From the NCBI RefSeq assembly GCF_037893185.1, contig NZ_CP140772.1, positions 1,860,001 through 1,924,000 on the forward strand: a stretch of DNA of 64,000 nt, written 5' to 3'. Below the pieces are notes generated by a model. It saw only the letters and a list, made by a program, of their open reading frames with translations. It was not told where the DNA came from and searched no databases. Source of the DNA: Chitinophaga sp. 180180018-3. GTDB taxonomy: Bacteria > Bacteroidota > Bacteroidia > Chitinophagales > Chitinophagaceae. The translations under genes and the position numbers were made by a program. How positions within the stretch are numbered: position 1 is the stretch's first letter; every line of letters begins with the position of its first letter. This document shows positions 1-10,300 of the stretch, one piece after another.

Positions 1-1
1 C

Positions 2-1207
2 AACTTTGACGACCCGCGAAGGAGCCACCGTTGTAATCCTATCAATCCTGAGTTTATGACGGATATATCCGATGCTTACGAATCCGCCTATACCATCATG
101 CTCAATCTTAACAGGTCGTGGATTCAGAAGCAAGGCGATTTTTTTGTGGATAGCCCAATTATCTTATTAGCTGCCATTATTTGGTTTTTGAGAATTTATG
201 AAAACGGCAAATACTGCACGTTCCCACACGCAATAGAATTGCTGAATAAAAAGTATGCGGATGTTTTCACGATTTTAACTTCTTACCCGGACCTGGAAAA
301 TTATTTGTCTCCTTTTATGGATGCCTGGCAGGGAGGGGCGCAGGATCAGTTACAGGGGCAGATAGCATCGGCCAAGATACCCTTATCGCGTATGATCTCG
401 CCGCAGCTTTATTGGGTGATGACCGGCGATGATTTTTCACTGGACATCAACAATCCCAAAGAGCCGAAAATATTGTGTGTAGGTAATAATCCTGATCGTC
501 AGAATATTTATTCTGCGGCATTAGGATTATACAATTCGCGCATCGTAAAACTCATCAACAAAAAGGGGCAGTTAAAGAGTTCCGTTATCATAGATGAGCT
601 GCCCACGATCTACTTCAGGGGACTTGATAACCTGATCGCAACTGCCAGATCAAACAAGGTGGCAGTATGTTTAGGGTTCCAGGATTATTCGCAGTTAACC
701 CGCGATTATGGCGATAAAGAAAGCAAGGTAATACAGAATACTGTTGGTAATATTTTCAGCGGACAGGTAGTGGGTGAAACTGCCAAAAACTTATCAGAAC
801 GCTTCGGTAAAGTATTGCAGAAGCGCCAGAGCATGACCATCAATCGCAATGATAAGTCCACTTCCATATCTACACAAATGGATAGCCTGATACCGGCTTC
901 CAAAATTTCTACCTTAACACAGGGTATGTTCGTAGGGGCCGTGTCCGACAATTTTGATGAACGCATTGAGCAAAAGATCTTTCATGCAGAAATTGTAGTG
1001 AATAACGAAAAGGTTACGGCAGAAACCAAAGCATACAAAAAGATACCGCAGATATTATCCTTTACCGATGAGAACGGAGCGGATAATATGAAGCAGGAAA
1101 TCGAAGCTAATTACCGGCAGGTAAAAGCAGATATTGTGCAGGTGATCGAAAGTGAGCTGGACCGTATAAAGAACGATCCTGATTTGCAGCACCTGGTGCA
1201 ACAATAA
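2..1207 (+). CDS. Type IV coupling protein (VirD4/MobC-like), 5' partial
   Basis: C-terminal part of a conjugation coupling ATPase, which brings the relaxosome to the type IV secretion channel at the inner membrane. The frame is open to the left edge, so the start and Walker A lie outside the window. About 18 codons precede the first visible Met. Seen: a hydrophobic stretch near residues 30-45 after that Met, a Walker B-like VIIDELPTIYFRGLDNL, the segment TARSNKVAVCLGFQDYSQL, and NTVGNIFSGQVVGETAK. These are the conserved C-terminal blocks of Bacteroidota coupling proteins (MobC of CTnDOT). An Arg/Lys- and Glu-rich tail follows. The downstream cargo starts immediately, which fits a cargo hot spot behind the mobilisation genes. 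Confidence 0.88.
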   Translation, partial: NFDDPRRSHRCNPINPEFMTDISDAYESAYTIMLNLNRSWIQKQGDFFVDSPIILLAAIIWFLRIYENGKYCTFPHAIELLNKKYADVFTILTSYPDLENYLSPFMDAWQGGAQDQLQGQIASAKIPLSRMISPQLYWVMTGDDFSLDINNPKEPKILCVGNNPDRQNIYSAALGLYNSRIVKLINKKGQLKSSVIIDELPTIYFRGLDNLIATARSNKVAVCLGFQDYSQLTRDYGDKESKVIQNTVGNIFSGQVVGETAKNLSERFGKVLQKRQSMTINRNDKSTSISTQMDSLIPASKISTLTQGMFVGAVSDNFDERIEQKIFHAEIVVNNEKVTAETKAYKKIPQILSFTDENGADNMKQEIEANYRQVKADIVQVIESELDRIKNDPDLQHLVQQ

Positions 1208-1234
1208 AAAATGTTGTCACACAAACATTAGAAC

Positions 1235-2095
1235 TTAATGTTTGTGGTCATTCTTATATTGTTTGGCAGTTTTACCAAATGCGCTTTTAAACATTTTGTT
1301 TAGATGGCTCTCATCCGTAAAATTCAATTCACCTGCTATCTCCGATATGGTCAAGTCGCTGAATTTAAGCCTTGTTGTAACTAAATTGAGTTTGTAGCGA
1401 ATAATATAGTCTTTAATCGTGCTTTCCGTCTCAGCCTTAAAATATCTGTTTAGATGGTCGGTCGATTTGCCAAAATGAGTGGCTATACTGCTGATTTTTA
1501 GTAATTCACTATCGTAAATGTGCTGCTGTATATATGCCGTAATTTCATGTACCCTGCTTTTGGGGTTTTCCCTTTTCGAAAATAGTGAAATGTTCTGCTG
1601 TATATTTCTTGCAATGAAATGAAGCAGCAGAAAAATGATATCCTGGATAATGATCTCATCAAAGAATTGTTTTTTGCCCTTCTCCTTGATCAACTGGTTG
1701 ATCAGTGCTTTGAATATCGGTTTGTCAGGATCGGATACAATGCTGCCCTGAACGTTATGATGATTATGAAAGATAAATTCCAGTTGTTTATACAATTCGC
1801 TGATATTGGCTTTCGTTTCACCAACCCTGCGGTTCTTCACAAAAAAGCCTTTGGTAAAATCTACTATACAGAATTTGGTGGGTGTGCTTATTTCAAAGGT
1901 GTGCGCATCTTCCGGCGTAAGCAGGAAAACATCACCCTTTGAAAATTCAAATCGGTTGTTATTAATATTATGTATTCCGGTGCCATCCAAAACATATATG
2001 AGTTCAAAAAAATGATGTTTATGCAAGCCGGAATTATTAGATGCCAATTCCTTCACGGTGATTTCCTTATCTGTAAATAGCTGCAACGATTTCAT
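1235..2095 (-). CDS. AraC-family transcriptional regulator
   Basis: 286 residues. The N-terminal half is cupin-like, with H-H-F-F-E-L-I-Y near residues 27-34 and GDVFLLTPEDAHTFE around 54-68. The C-terminal ~100 residues carry two helix-turn-helix motifs of the AraC type (IATHFGKSTDHLNRYFK and ISEIAGELNFTDESHLNKMFK). It is divergent from the metal island that starts at 2262, with a 166-bp shared upstream region. It is therefore the best candidate local regulator of that island, although the ligand is unknown. It converges on the coupling protein gene with only 27 bp between them. Confidence 0.88.
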   Translation of the reverse strand: MKSLQLFTDKEITVKELASNNSGLHKHHFFELIYVLDGTGIHNINNNRFEFSKGDVFLLTPEDAHTFEISTPTKFCIVDFTKGFFVKNRRVGETKANISELYKQLEFIFHNHHNVQGSIVSDPDKPIFKALINQLIKEKGKKQFFDEIIIQDIIFLLLHFIARNIQQNISLFSKRENPKSRVHEITAYIQQHIYDSELLKISSIATHFGKSTDHLNRYFKAETESTIKDYIIRYKLNLVTTRLKFSDLTISEIAGELNFTDESHLNKMFKSAFGKTAKQYKNDHKH

Positions 2096-2130
2096 GCAGT
2101 AAAGCTACTGAAAAATGTCGGTTTTTTACC

Positions 2131-2161
2131 TGTTTTACCCTTTCTTCCTTATCTACCTTTG
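2131..2161 (+). promoter_or_regulatory. Candidate Bacteroidota promoter for metal island 1
   Basis: A TACCTTTG box at 2154-2161 matches the TAnnTTTG -7 consensus. TGTT at 2131-2134 is a poor match to the -33 TTTG, with 19 bp between. It would give a leader of about 95 nt before the ferredoxin-like gene. The -33 half is weak. Confidence 0.3.
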
Positions 2162-2261
2162 CAAAAAATGAAGTTGTGCCGTGCTATATAATATTTGTAA
2201 GGCAGCCGCATTTCCCGGGACGGGCGACATTTCCGCTGAAAGATCAATTAAAGAAAAGTGA

Positions 2262-2516
2262 ATGGCAAATTTGGAAGCAACCGGCGACAAGATCATATTT
2301 TACCAATGTATAGGGCCCAATTGCCGCAAGAAGAAAGGCAAGCTATTGGGACATTATATCAAAAAATACAGACTGGAGAAAAAGGTACAGACTGGGACAA
2401 TGGGCTGTACCGACAGGTGCAGCAATGCGCCCGTTCTGCATCTGCACCCCGATGATATTTGGTTTTCGGAAAAAGATTTAGGAAGCGTTTTTAAAAAATA
2501 CATACTCAACAGATAA
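2262..2516 (+). CDS. Small thioredoxin-like [2Fe-2S] ferredoxin
   Basis: 84 residues. Cysteines are arranged as C17-x5-C23 and then C-x3-C (GCTDRCSNAPVLHLHP), followed by WFSEKDLGSVFKKYI. This arrangement and the SNAPVL-HP text are typical of the small (2Fe-2S) ferredoxin-domain family. Only 4 bp separate it from the P-type ATPase, so they are almost certainly cotranscribed. The role is unknown; metal sensing, electron supply or an iron-sulfur decoy are all possible. An overlapping frame at 2258-2455 was rejected because it lacks the cysteine motif and any family resemblance. Confidence 0.72.
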   Translation: MANLEATGDKIIFYQCIGPNCRKKKGKLLGHYIKKYRLEKKVQTGTMGCTDRCSNAPVLHLHPDDIWFSEKDLGSVFKKYILNR

Positions 2517-2520
2517 AATT

Positions 2521-4434
2521 ATGACAGAATTAGCCATACCCAACGACAGAGCAAGATGGTCGTTTTCCGATATATGGGAGAAACACGGAGCGGCAATTAT
2601 AACAGCATTATGTTTGCTGTTCATTCTATTGGCTTGGTGGGCGGGCAAGCAAAATATGCCTACTGCTGAAATTATCCTCTTTATACTGGCTTACGTTGTT
2701 GGTGGTCATCAGAAAGCCATAGAGGGATTGACAACACTTTTTAAAGAAAAAGATTTGGATGTGGATCTCCTGATGGTTGTGGCAGCAATCGGTGCAGCAT
2801 CCATCGGCTATTGGATGGACGGGGCGATACTGATATTCATTTTTTCACTAAGCGGTACATTGGAAGATTACACAATGGAAAAAACGAACAGGGATATCAG
2901 GTCTATTATGAAACTTCGTCCGGAAGAAGCTGTTTTACTCGAAAATGGCGTTGAAAGAAAAATAAAGGTAGAAGCACTTAAAAAGGGGGATGTTATCCTG
3001 GTTCGGCCAGGTGATCGTATTTCTGCTGACGGCATCATTACCGGGGGATATTCTGCCATCAATGAAGCGTCCATTACCGGAGAAGGCATTCCGGCAGATA
3101 AGAAAAAAGGGGATGAAGTTTATTCTGGAACGATCAACGGGCAGGGTGCATTGGAAATAGAAGTAACCAAACCGTCAGAAGAAACCGTTCTCTCCAAGAT
3201 CATTCATCTGGTACAGGAAGCAAAAAATGAAAAGCCGCCCAGTCAGCTATTCGTTGAACGCTTTGAAAGCATCTATGCAAAAGTTGTGGTATTGGTCGCT
3301 ATTTTATTGATGGTGCTCCCTCCGTATTTATTTAACTGGACCTGGAGCGATACGATATATAGGGCAATGATTTTTCTTGTAGTGGCTTCACCCTGTGCGC
3401 TCGTGTCGTCTATTATGCCCGCAATTCTTTCCGGTATATCCAATGCTGCACGAAAAGGGGTGCTATTTAAAGGAGGTGTTCATCTTGAAAACATTGGAGG
3501 CGTTAAAGTAGTTGCCTTTGATAAAACAGGAACCTTAACCTACGGCAAACCTAAAGTGATAGATATTGTACCTTTTTCGGGAATGAGCACGGATGATTTG
3601 CTGCAAATTACCGCTTCAGTAGAAACGCTGTCCGAACACCCCATAGCAAAGGCCATTGTTCGTGAAGCGAAGGATAAGAAACTGGATCTTTCCAAACCAA
3701 AGGAACTGCAAGCCATTCATGGTCTGGGTGTTCATGGTATTTTAAATGGTAAAGAATATAAAATCGGTAAAAGGGATCTTCTTAAAGATATAAATATTAC
3801 TGATGAAGATCAGAAAAGAGCCACCGGTATAGAAGAGCAAGGCAGAACCGTGATTTTTGTTGCTGCCGACGGTCATGCCATAGGTCTGATCTCCGTGGAA
3901 GATACGATTCGCCCACAGGCAAGAAAAGTCATTGAAGAATTAAAATCAAAAGGTATTAAAACCGTCCTATTAACCGGTGATACCCAAATAACCGGCAAAG
4001 CGATAGGTAAACAGGCCGGCATCAATTTAGTGTATTCAGAACTATTGCCCGATCAAAAGGTGGACGCTGTTAAGAAGCTGGGAGAAAAATACGGCAAGGT
4101 GGCAATGGTAGGCGATGGTGTCAATGATGCGCCCGCTTTGGCTACTGCATCGGTCGGTATTGCAATGGGAAGCGGAGGAACGGATGTTGCAATGGAAACC
4201 GCAGACATTATCCTGATGGCTGATAATATCGAAAATATTCCATTTGCGATTAATCTTGGTCGCAGGGCCAGCAGTGTTATCAAGCAAAATATCGTGTTCG
4301 CCATAGCAGTGGCATTAACACTCATTACGCTCAATTTTATAGGTGAGGGTAAAATAAGCCTGCCTGAAGGAGTTGTTGGTCATGAAGGCAGTACAGTGCT
4401 GGTTATTTTAAGTGGATTAAGATTATTGAGATAA
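2521..4434 (+). CDS. PIB-4 type heavy-metal P-type ATPase
   Basis: 637-residue ATP-driven exporter in the inner membrane. Seen: a TGEG actuator loop in place of the usual TGES, the phosphorylation site DKTGTLT, the SEHPIAKA nucleotide-domain motif, GDGVNDAP, the membrane motif S290-P291-C292, and H-E-G-S-T from about residue 621 in the last membrane helix. SPC together with HEG(S/G)T defines the PIB-4 subgroup (CoaT/CzcP/PfeT class), which moves Co, Zn, Cd or Fe(II). There is no N-terminal HMA domain, as expected for PIB-4. It is preceded by the ferredoxin-like gene. Its stop overlaps the nitroreductase start in a TAATG junction. The exact metal cannot be read from the sequence. Confidence 0.93.
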   Translation: MTELAIPNDRARWSFSDIWEKHGAAIITALCLLFILLAWWAGKQNMPTAEIILFILAYVVGGHQKAIEGLTTLFKEKDLDVDLLMVVAAIGAASIGYWMDGAILIFIFSLSGTLEDYTMEKTNRDIRSIMKLRPEEAVLLENGVERKIKVEALKKGDVILVRPGDRISADGIITGGYSAINEASITGEGIPADKKKGDEVYSGTINGQGALEIEVTKPSEETVLSKIIHLVQEAKNEKPPSQLFVERFESIYAKVVVLVAILLMVLPPYLFNWTWSDTIYRAMIFLVVASPCALVSSIMPAILSGISNAARKGVLFKGGVHLENIGGVKVVAFDKTGTLTYGKPKVIDIVPFSGMSTDDLLQITASVETLSEHPIAKAIVREAKDKKLDLSKPKELQAIHGLGVHGILNGKEYKIGKRDLLKDINITDEDQKRATGIEEQGRTVIFVAADGHAIGLISVEDTIRPQARKVIEELKSKGIKTVLLTGDTQITGKAIGKQAGINLVYSELLPDQKVDAVKKLGEKYGKVAMVGDGVNDAPALATASVGIAMGSGGTDVAMETADIILMADNIENIPFAINLGRRASSVIKQNIVFAIAVALTLITLNFIGEGKISLPEGVVGHEGSTVLVILSGLRLLR

Positions 4435-5054
4435 TGCAGGAGCGATATAATATTGAAGAGTTCAATGAAATTCTCCTGCACCGCAGGAGCATATACCCCT
4501 ATCAGTATGCAAAGGGCAAAGTCATTCCCGATGCCATCATTTGGCAAATTCTCGAAAATGCAAACAGAGCGCCCAATCATAAGCAAACAGAGCCGTGGCG
4601 ATTTTGCGTTTTTTCGGGCGGGGGCCTGAAATATTTTGGGCAATTACAGGCTGGTATTTACAGGGAATTTGCAGCAGACAGTTACCAACAGGACAGGTAT
4701 AAAAAACTTATTGAATATCCGTTAATGTCTTCCCACGTTATCTCTATCGGGATGAAGCGGAGCGGGGCGGATAAACTGCCCGAAATTGAAGAAGTAGAAG
4801 CCGTAGCCTGTGCTGTCCAGAATATGTTCCTAACTGTTACCGCTTACGGTTTGGGATGTTATTGGACAACGGCAGGTATCACGTACTTTGAAGAGGCAAA
4901 ATCCCATTTCGGGTTAGAAAGAGCGGATAAGCTTTTGGGCTTTTTGTATATTGGTTATGTTGAAAAACCGGTGACTGCCATCTCAAAACGGAAGCCGATC
5001 GGCAGTAAGGTAAATTGGATTGATAATATAGAAGGAATTAAACCGCCCGACTGA
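4434..5054 (+). CDS. Nitroreductase-family flavoprotein
   Basis: 206 residues, the usual length for FMN-dependent nitroreductases. Seen: LHRRSIYPYQ near the N-terminus (the Arg-Arg-Ser phosphate-binding region), ENANRAPNHKQTEPWRF, AVACAVQNMFLTVTAYGLGCYW, and LGFLYIGYVEKP near the C-terminus. The substrate is unknown. It is translationally coupled to the P-type ATPase by a one-base overlap, so it belongs to the metal operon. A redox role under metal stress is inferred from position only. Confidence 0.85.
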   Translation: MQERYNIEEFNEILLHRRSIYPYQYAKGKVIPDAIIWQILENANRAPNHKQTEPWRFCVFSGGGLKYFGQLQAGIYREFAADSYQQDRYKKLIEYPLMSSHVISIGMKRSGADKLPEIEEVEAVACAVQNMFLTVTAYGLGCYWTTAGITYFEEAKSHFGLERADKLLGFLYIGYVEKPVTAISKRKPIGSKVNWIDNIEGIKPPD

Positions 5055-5111
5055 CGTAAAGGAAGAATGCGATGCACTTTTAAGCGTCTATTTTTCAATT
5101 TATTACCCTTT

Positions 5112-5143
5112 ATTGTCTATCCCGAACCTTTTTTATATATTTG
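5112..5143 (+). promoter_or_regulatory. Candidate promoter before His-rich gene
   Basis: TATATTTG at 5136-5143 fits the TAnnTTTG -7 box. ATTG at 5112-5115 is a 3/4 match to TTTG at a 20-bp spacing. The ATG follows at 5149, so the transcript would be nearly leaderless or would start internally. Confidence 0.35.
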
Positions 5144-5148
5144 CGAGG

Positions 5149-5550
5149 ATGTTGCGTAAGAACTTAGCCATAGTGTTTTTTGTTATTGCCCAGGTAGTAT
5201 TACTTGGACACGGCGTTATTTCGCATCATCATCACGAAAAATTCACGGCACACAGCCATAGTCATCAGTCCCACGATACGCACGAAGGCTGCGTGGATTT
5301 GGGAAACTTATTTTCCCATATTCAACATACAGGAGAGCAGATAACATTCACTAATGACAGAACAGATGTATCGGTGGCAAAGGAATTGTCCCAACCGTTT
5401 AATGCTGTCATTTTTGATTATCGATACCCCATTGAATATATCGTTGCTTATCAGCAGCATACCTTTCCACCGGATAGGAACATAATTCACCAATCACCGC
5501 ACTATAGCGCCTACTCCCTCCGAGGTCCTCCCTCTTTCATCGTTGCTTAA
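5149..5550 (+). CDS. His-rich secreted/membrane-anchored protein
   Basis: About 133 residues from ATG 5149. A TTG 12 codons upstream is less likely because the hydrophobic N-terminal segment (MLRKNLAIVFFVIAQVVLL) fits the ATG start. A cluster ISHHHHEKFTAHSHSHQSH follows, then another His pair, and the protein ends in LRGPPSFIVA. Small His-rich proteins with an LRGPP tail are common beside Bacteroidota RND metal-efflux genes. A periplasmic metal-binding or sensing role is inferred. No enzyme motif is visible. Confidence 0.7.
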   Translation: MLRKNLAIVFFVIAQVVLLGHGVISHHHHEKFTAHSHSHQSHDTHEGCVDLGNLFSHIQHTGEQITFTNDRTDVSVAKELSQPFNAVIFDYRYPIEYIVAYQQHTFPPDRNIIHQSPHYSAYSLRGPPSFIVA

Positions 5551-5636
5551 CTTTCACCCTCTGAAAGTTAGAATTTGATTTATGCCCTTCATATCAGGGC
5601 AAATAGCTTCTTTTTACAATCAATCTTTAAAAAACG

Positions 5637-5906
5637 ATGAGAAAATCATTCATAATAGCGGCATTCGCTGCCTTTGCTTTTACAGCTTGCAATAACAACG
5701 AAAAATCTTCGTCTGACAACAACTCCAATTCTGAACAATCTCCAGCCACTCCTGCGGTTAACCAGGATAGTATTGATAAGGCTCATGGACATTCCCATGA
5801 CCCGGCAGGTAATCATGCACCAGCGGTGAATCAGGACAGTGTGGGTAAGGCTGCACCTGCTGCAAATCAGGACAGTGTTGACAAAGCTCACGGGCATAAG
5901 CATTAA
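5637..5906 (+). CDS. His-rich small lipoprotein with internal repeats
   Basis: 89 residues. A signal peptide ends in the lipobox FTAC (Cys ~18). The mature part is low complexity with three copies of a unit around N-Q-D-S-[IV]-[DG]-K-A, two of which run into HGH clusters. It ends K-A-H-G-H-K-H. This resembles periplasmic metal-binding lipoproteins. The tail is nearly the same as that of the protein at 14998 (K-A-H-G-H-Q-H), which suggests a shared metal-binding module within this island. Confidence 0.72.
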   Translation: MRKSFIIAAFAAFAFTACNNNEKSSSDNNSNSEQSPATPAVNQDSIDKAHGHSHDPAGNHAPAVNQDSVGKAAPAANQDSVDKAHGHKH

Positions 5907-6022
5907 TTAATCCCCGGCACATTCTTCTACCACTTATATTTTAGCGTTCTATCGCTATAATATGCCTGTGCGTATTCCTATAAGTAATCCGAAGTTTGTG
6001 CCGATTAAATTCAATGTTCTAA

Positions 6023-6706
6023 ATGAGATATATAAAAATAGTTTTATCAATAACCTTGTTATTATTGATAACAGGATCGGTGTATGCCCACGGAGTTGAC
6101 GGGGATACCCAGGCATTCCTGAGCGGAAATTCGGGAGTAGCTTTTGTGCCGTTTCTTTATATCGGGGCAAAGCACATGCTTACCGGCTATGATCACCTGC
6201 TGTTTTTGGTAGGTGTCATCTTTTTCCTGTACCGGCCAAAAGAAGTATTGCTTTATGTGAGTTTTTTCACCATTGGACACAGTATAACCCTTTTGCTGGG
6301 AGTGCTGGCAGACATGGCCATCAACGCTTACCTGATTGATGCGATCATTGCATTGTCCATCGTGTATAAAGGCTTCGACAATTTGGGCGGTTTCCAACGC
6401 TTTTTGGGCTATCAGCCCAATACCAAAGCAGCGGTTCTGATCTTCGGTCTTTTCCACGGTTTCGGGTTAGCCAGTAAATTACAGGAATTAAATTTTGACA
6501 GGACAGGACTTCTGACAAACCTCATCGGCTTTAATATCGGCGTGGAAATAGGTCAGTTTATAGCCTTAGCCCTTGTGCTTTTTATCATCACCAATTGGAG
6601 GCGGTCACCAAGTTTCATGAAGTTTTCTACCCTCACCAATACCCTGCTTATGGCAGCAGGTTTTCTATTGTTCGGCTACCAGTTGGTCGGTTATTTTAAC
6701 TCTTAA
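6023..6706 (+). CDS. HupE/UreJ-family membrane protein
   Basis: 227 residues with a signal-like N-terminus and about six membrane segments. The family motif HMLTGYDHLLFLVGV is present around residues 50-64, then FFTIGHSITLLLGVLA and FGLFHGFGLASKL. The HxxxxxDH and FHGFG signatures are those of HupE/UreJ proteins, which are implicated in nickel or cobalt uptake. Its place among efflux genes makes metal handling very likely; direction and metal are not determined. Only 11 bp separate it from the next gene. Confidence 0.85.
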   Translation: MRYIKIVLSITLLLLITGSVYAHGVDGDTQAFLSGNSGVAFVPFLYIGAKHMLTGYDHLLFLVGVIFFLYRPKEVLLYVSFFTIGHSITLLLGVLADMAINAYLIDAIIALSIVYKGFDNLGGFQRFLGYQPNTKAAVLIFGLFHGFGLASKLQELNFDRTGLLTNLIGFNIGVEIGQFIALALVLFIITNWRRSPSFMKFSTLTNTLLMAAGFLLFGYQLVGYFNS

Positions 6707-6717
6707 AAAAAATCAAA

Positions 6718-7326
6718 ATGGCAGAAATAACGCATCAAATATTAGATAAAAGATCCATAGTCAAGCAGGTAGTTATTGCTTTGGTTGTTGGAGCGGTACT
6801 CCTGGTAAGTGCCGTACTTCCGGCAGAATATGGGATAGATCCTTTGGGTATTGGCAAGGCAACAGGATTTAGCAAGTTGTATGTTGGCGATGCTGGTACG
6901 GAGACATTGGCTTCGGGACCGCATAAAGTATTGCAACTTGAGAACGTTGGCTCCGGTGCAGATGTACCCAAACCTGCGGCGGCGGATAACCCGGCTCCTG
7001 CTACACCGCTTGCAGAGCGTACCGATGAAGTCAGTGTGGTCATACCCGCAGGAAGGGGACTTGAACACAAAGTAAACATGCAAAAATATGGCTCCCTCAA
7101 ATACGCATGGATTACGGACAAAGGGGAATTGTACTTTGATTTTCACGGAGAGGTTAAGGGCAATAGCAATTATTTTGAAAGCTACACCATTGCTTATTCC
7201 AATAACGTGGCAGGCTCTTTCATCGCTCCGTTTGAGGGACCACATGGCTGGTATTTTAAAAATAATTCCAATGAGGATATTACTGTCAAAATAAAATTGA
7301 AAGGACAGTATCTCCCTAAACAATAA
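6718..7326 (+). CDS. Membrane-anchored periplasmic protein of RND operons
   Basis: 202 residues. A single N-terminal membrane helix (QVVIALVVGAVLLVSAVLP, about residues 18-36) is followed by a long Ala/Pro-rich linker (PKPAAADNPAPATP) and a C-terminal soluble domain with aromatic patches (DFHGEVKGNSNYFESY, APFEGPHGWYFKN). It resembles the transmembrane anchor proteins found upstream of heavy-metal RND genes. The function is not established. It sits 20 bp before the pump gene. Confidence 0.65.
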   Translation: MAEITHQILDKRSIVKQVVIALVVGAVLLVSAVLPAEYGIDPLGIGKATGFSKLYVGDAGTETLASGPHKVLQLENVGSGADVPKPAAADNPAPATPLAERTDEVSVVIPAGRGLEHKVNMQKYGSLKYAWITDKGELYFDFHGEVKGNSNYFESYTIAYSNNVAGSFIAPFEGPHGWYFKNNSNEDITVKIKLKGQYLPKQ

Positions 7327-7346
7327 AATCATAACAACATCATGAC

Positions 7347-10300
7347 ATGTTAAATAAAATCATTCATTTTTCAATTAAGAATAAGTTGGTAATAGGTCTG
7401 TTTACCCTGGCATTGATATGCTGGGGTACTTATTCCGTTACCAAACTTCCGATAGATGCCACACCTGATATCACGGATAATCAAGTTATGGTCATCACGG
7501 TGTCGCCTACATTGGCGGCACAGGAAGTGGAGCAACTGGTAACCTTTCCTGTGGAACAGACAATGGTCAGTATTCCGGGGATCAAGGACATGCGTTCCTT
7601 TTCACGTTTCGGACTATCCATTGTTACCATTGTTTTTAACGAAGGGGTAGATATATACTGGGGGCGACAGCAGGTGCAGGAACGCCTGACCATAGCCTCA
7701 AAGAATATTCCAGAGGGAGTTGGAACGCCGGAAATGGCCCCTGTTACCACAGGGTTGGGCGAAATATTCCAGTATGTGATCCACCCCAAGAAAGGTTATG
7801 AGGATAAGTATGATGCTACTGAACTCAGAACCATCCAGGACTGGATTATCAAACGGCAGTTATTGGGAACACCGGGAGTTGCCGAAGTGAGCGGCTTTGG
7901 AGGTTTTGTAAAGCAATATCAAATTGCAGTAGACCCTGATAAGCTGGCAAGTCAGAATATTACCATATCCGATATATTCACAGCACTGGAAAAGAACAAC
8001 CAGAACACCGGGGGAGCGTATATTGACAAGGGGCCGAACGCTTATTTTATCCGTAGTGAGGGCCTGGTAAAGAACATTGAAGAAATTAAAAACATCGTTG
8101 TTAAAAAAGAAGGTGGTGCGCCCGTGTTCATCCGCGATGTTGCCCAGGTGGGTTTTGGCATCGGCCCCCGCTATGGTGCAGCTACCAGGAACGGACAGGG
8201 TGAAACGGTTACGGGTATCGTTATGATGCTGAAAGGAGCCAATTCATCAGCAGTTATTTCCAACGTAAAGGCGAAAATCGCTGAAATACAGAAAAGTCTT
8301 CCGGAAGGCGTTGAAATAGAACCATTCCTTGACCGCAAAAAACTGGTAGATGGGGCTATTTCAACGGTTTCGACCAATCTTATTGAGGGAGCTTTGATCG
8401 TGGTCTTTGTGCTGATTTTATTTCTGGGAAATCTTCGTGGCGGGCTTGTGGTCGCATCGGTCATTCCTTTGGCAATGCTCTTCGCCATCTGTATGATGAA
8501 CCTGTTTGGTGTTTCCGGTAACCTGATGAGCCTTGGAGCGATTGACTTCGGGATCATTGTCGATGGAACAGTTATCATAGTGGAGGCAGTCATGCACCGA
8601 ATAACCGGAAGCAGAGCCCGTTATGGTGGGGTGGAAAAACTCACCCAGGACCAGATGGATGAAGAGGTCTATGAAAGCTCACGCAAAATCCGTTCGGCTG
8701 CTGCATTCGGCGAAATCATTATCCTTATCGTTTACCTCCCACTGTTGGCATTGGTTGGCGTGGAGGGCAAAATGTTCACGCCAATGGCTCAAACGGTGTC
8801 TTTCGCCATTTTAGGAGCCTTTATCCTTTCTTTTACTTATGTTCCTATGATGTCTGCTTTGGTGTTAAGCAAGAAAACCGTGCATAAGCAAAACTTTTCC
8901 GACCGGATGATGAAGGCTATACAGAAAGTGTACGCTCCGATCATCAATGGTGCAATGAAGCGCAAACTTCTGGTGGTATCCATTGCGGTTGCACTGTTTG
9001 TTATCACGCTCATCACCTTCAACAGAATGGGCGGTGAATTTATCCCGCAGTTGGACGAGGGTGATTTTGCCGTGGAAACAAGGGTTCCCGTTGGAAGTTC
9101 GATAAATCAGATGATAAGCGTTTCCCAAAAGGCACAAACCATCTTGCTGAAGAATTATCCCGAAGTGAAACAGGTGGTCAATAAAATAGGTTCCGGTGAA
9201 ATCCCTACTGATCCCATGCCGATTGAAGCGGGAGATATGATGGTAGTGTTAAAGCCTAAGAAAGAATGGACAAGTGCAGAAACACGGGAAGAGCTTATTG
9301 AAAAGATGCAGCAATCCCTGTCTGTTATCCCAAATGCGACGTTCAGCTTCCAGCAGCCCATCCAAATGCGCTTCAACGAACTTTTAACCGGTGCAAAACA
9401 GGATGTGGTATTGAAAATTTATGGAGAGAACCTGGATGTATTATCCGATTTGGCTTCTGAAGTGGGTAGGAAAATCAAGTCCATTGAGGGCGTTGAAGAC
9501 CTGTATGTAGAAGAAATAACCGGTTTGCCACAAATCAACATCAAGTTCAACCGCGATAAGATCGGGCAGTACGGAATGAACGTAGAAGATGTAAACAGTG
9601 CTATCTCAGCGGGATTTGCGGGCGAGGTAGCAGGTCTGGTCTATGAGGGAGAGCGCCGGTTTGATCTGGTGGTCAGGCTCGACAGTGCTTCCCGCGTGGA
9701 TATTACCGATGTACAGAACCTGTTTGTGAGTACACCGGATGGGCAACAAATCCCTTTAAGCGAAGTTGCAGAAATCAGCTTTAAGCCAGGCCCTGTGCAG
9801 ATACAACGGGATAACGCTAAAAGACGGATCACGGTAGGCTTTAATGTCCGTAACCGCGACGTTAAGAGTATCGTAAAGGATATTCAGGATGTTATTGCTG
9901 CCAAGGTAAAAATGCCTGCGGGTTATTATGTGACCTATGGCGGACAGTTCAAAAACCTCGAAGAAGCCAATGCCCGGCTTGCAGTTGCGTTACCCGTAGC
10001 CTTGCTGCTGATTTTGGTGCTTTTATATTTCACTTTCCATTCTTTAAAGCAGGGATTGCTGATATTCAGTGCCATCCCATTATCGGCTATCGGTGGCGTG
10101 TTCGCATTGCTTATACGGGATATGCCTTTCAGTATATCTGCCGGGGTGGGATTTATCGCGCTCTTTGGAGTTGCCGTCTTGAATGGTATTGTATTGATTG
10201 CAGAGTTCAACCGACTGGAGAAAGACGGTATATCGGACATTTATGAGCGGGTGCGTATTGGCACAAGTGTAAGGCTTAGACCCGTGTTGATGACGGCAAC

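Noticed and set aside
2258..2455. Alternative frame over the ferredoxin-like gene
   Set aside because: It lacks the cysteine motif and is fully inside the better frame.
5700..5906. Repeated units that might suggest a CRISPR array
   Set aside because: The units are in-frame codon repeats (NQDS...KA) of the lipoprotein, with no spacer-repeat structure.
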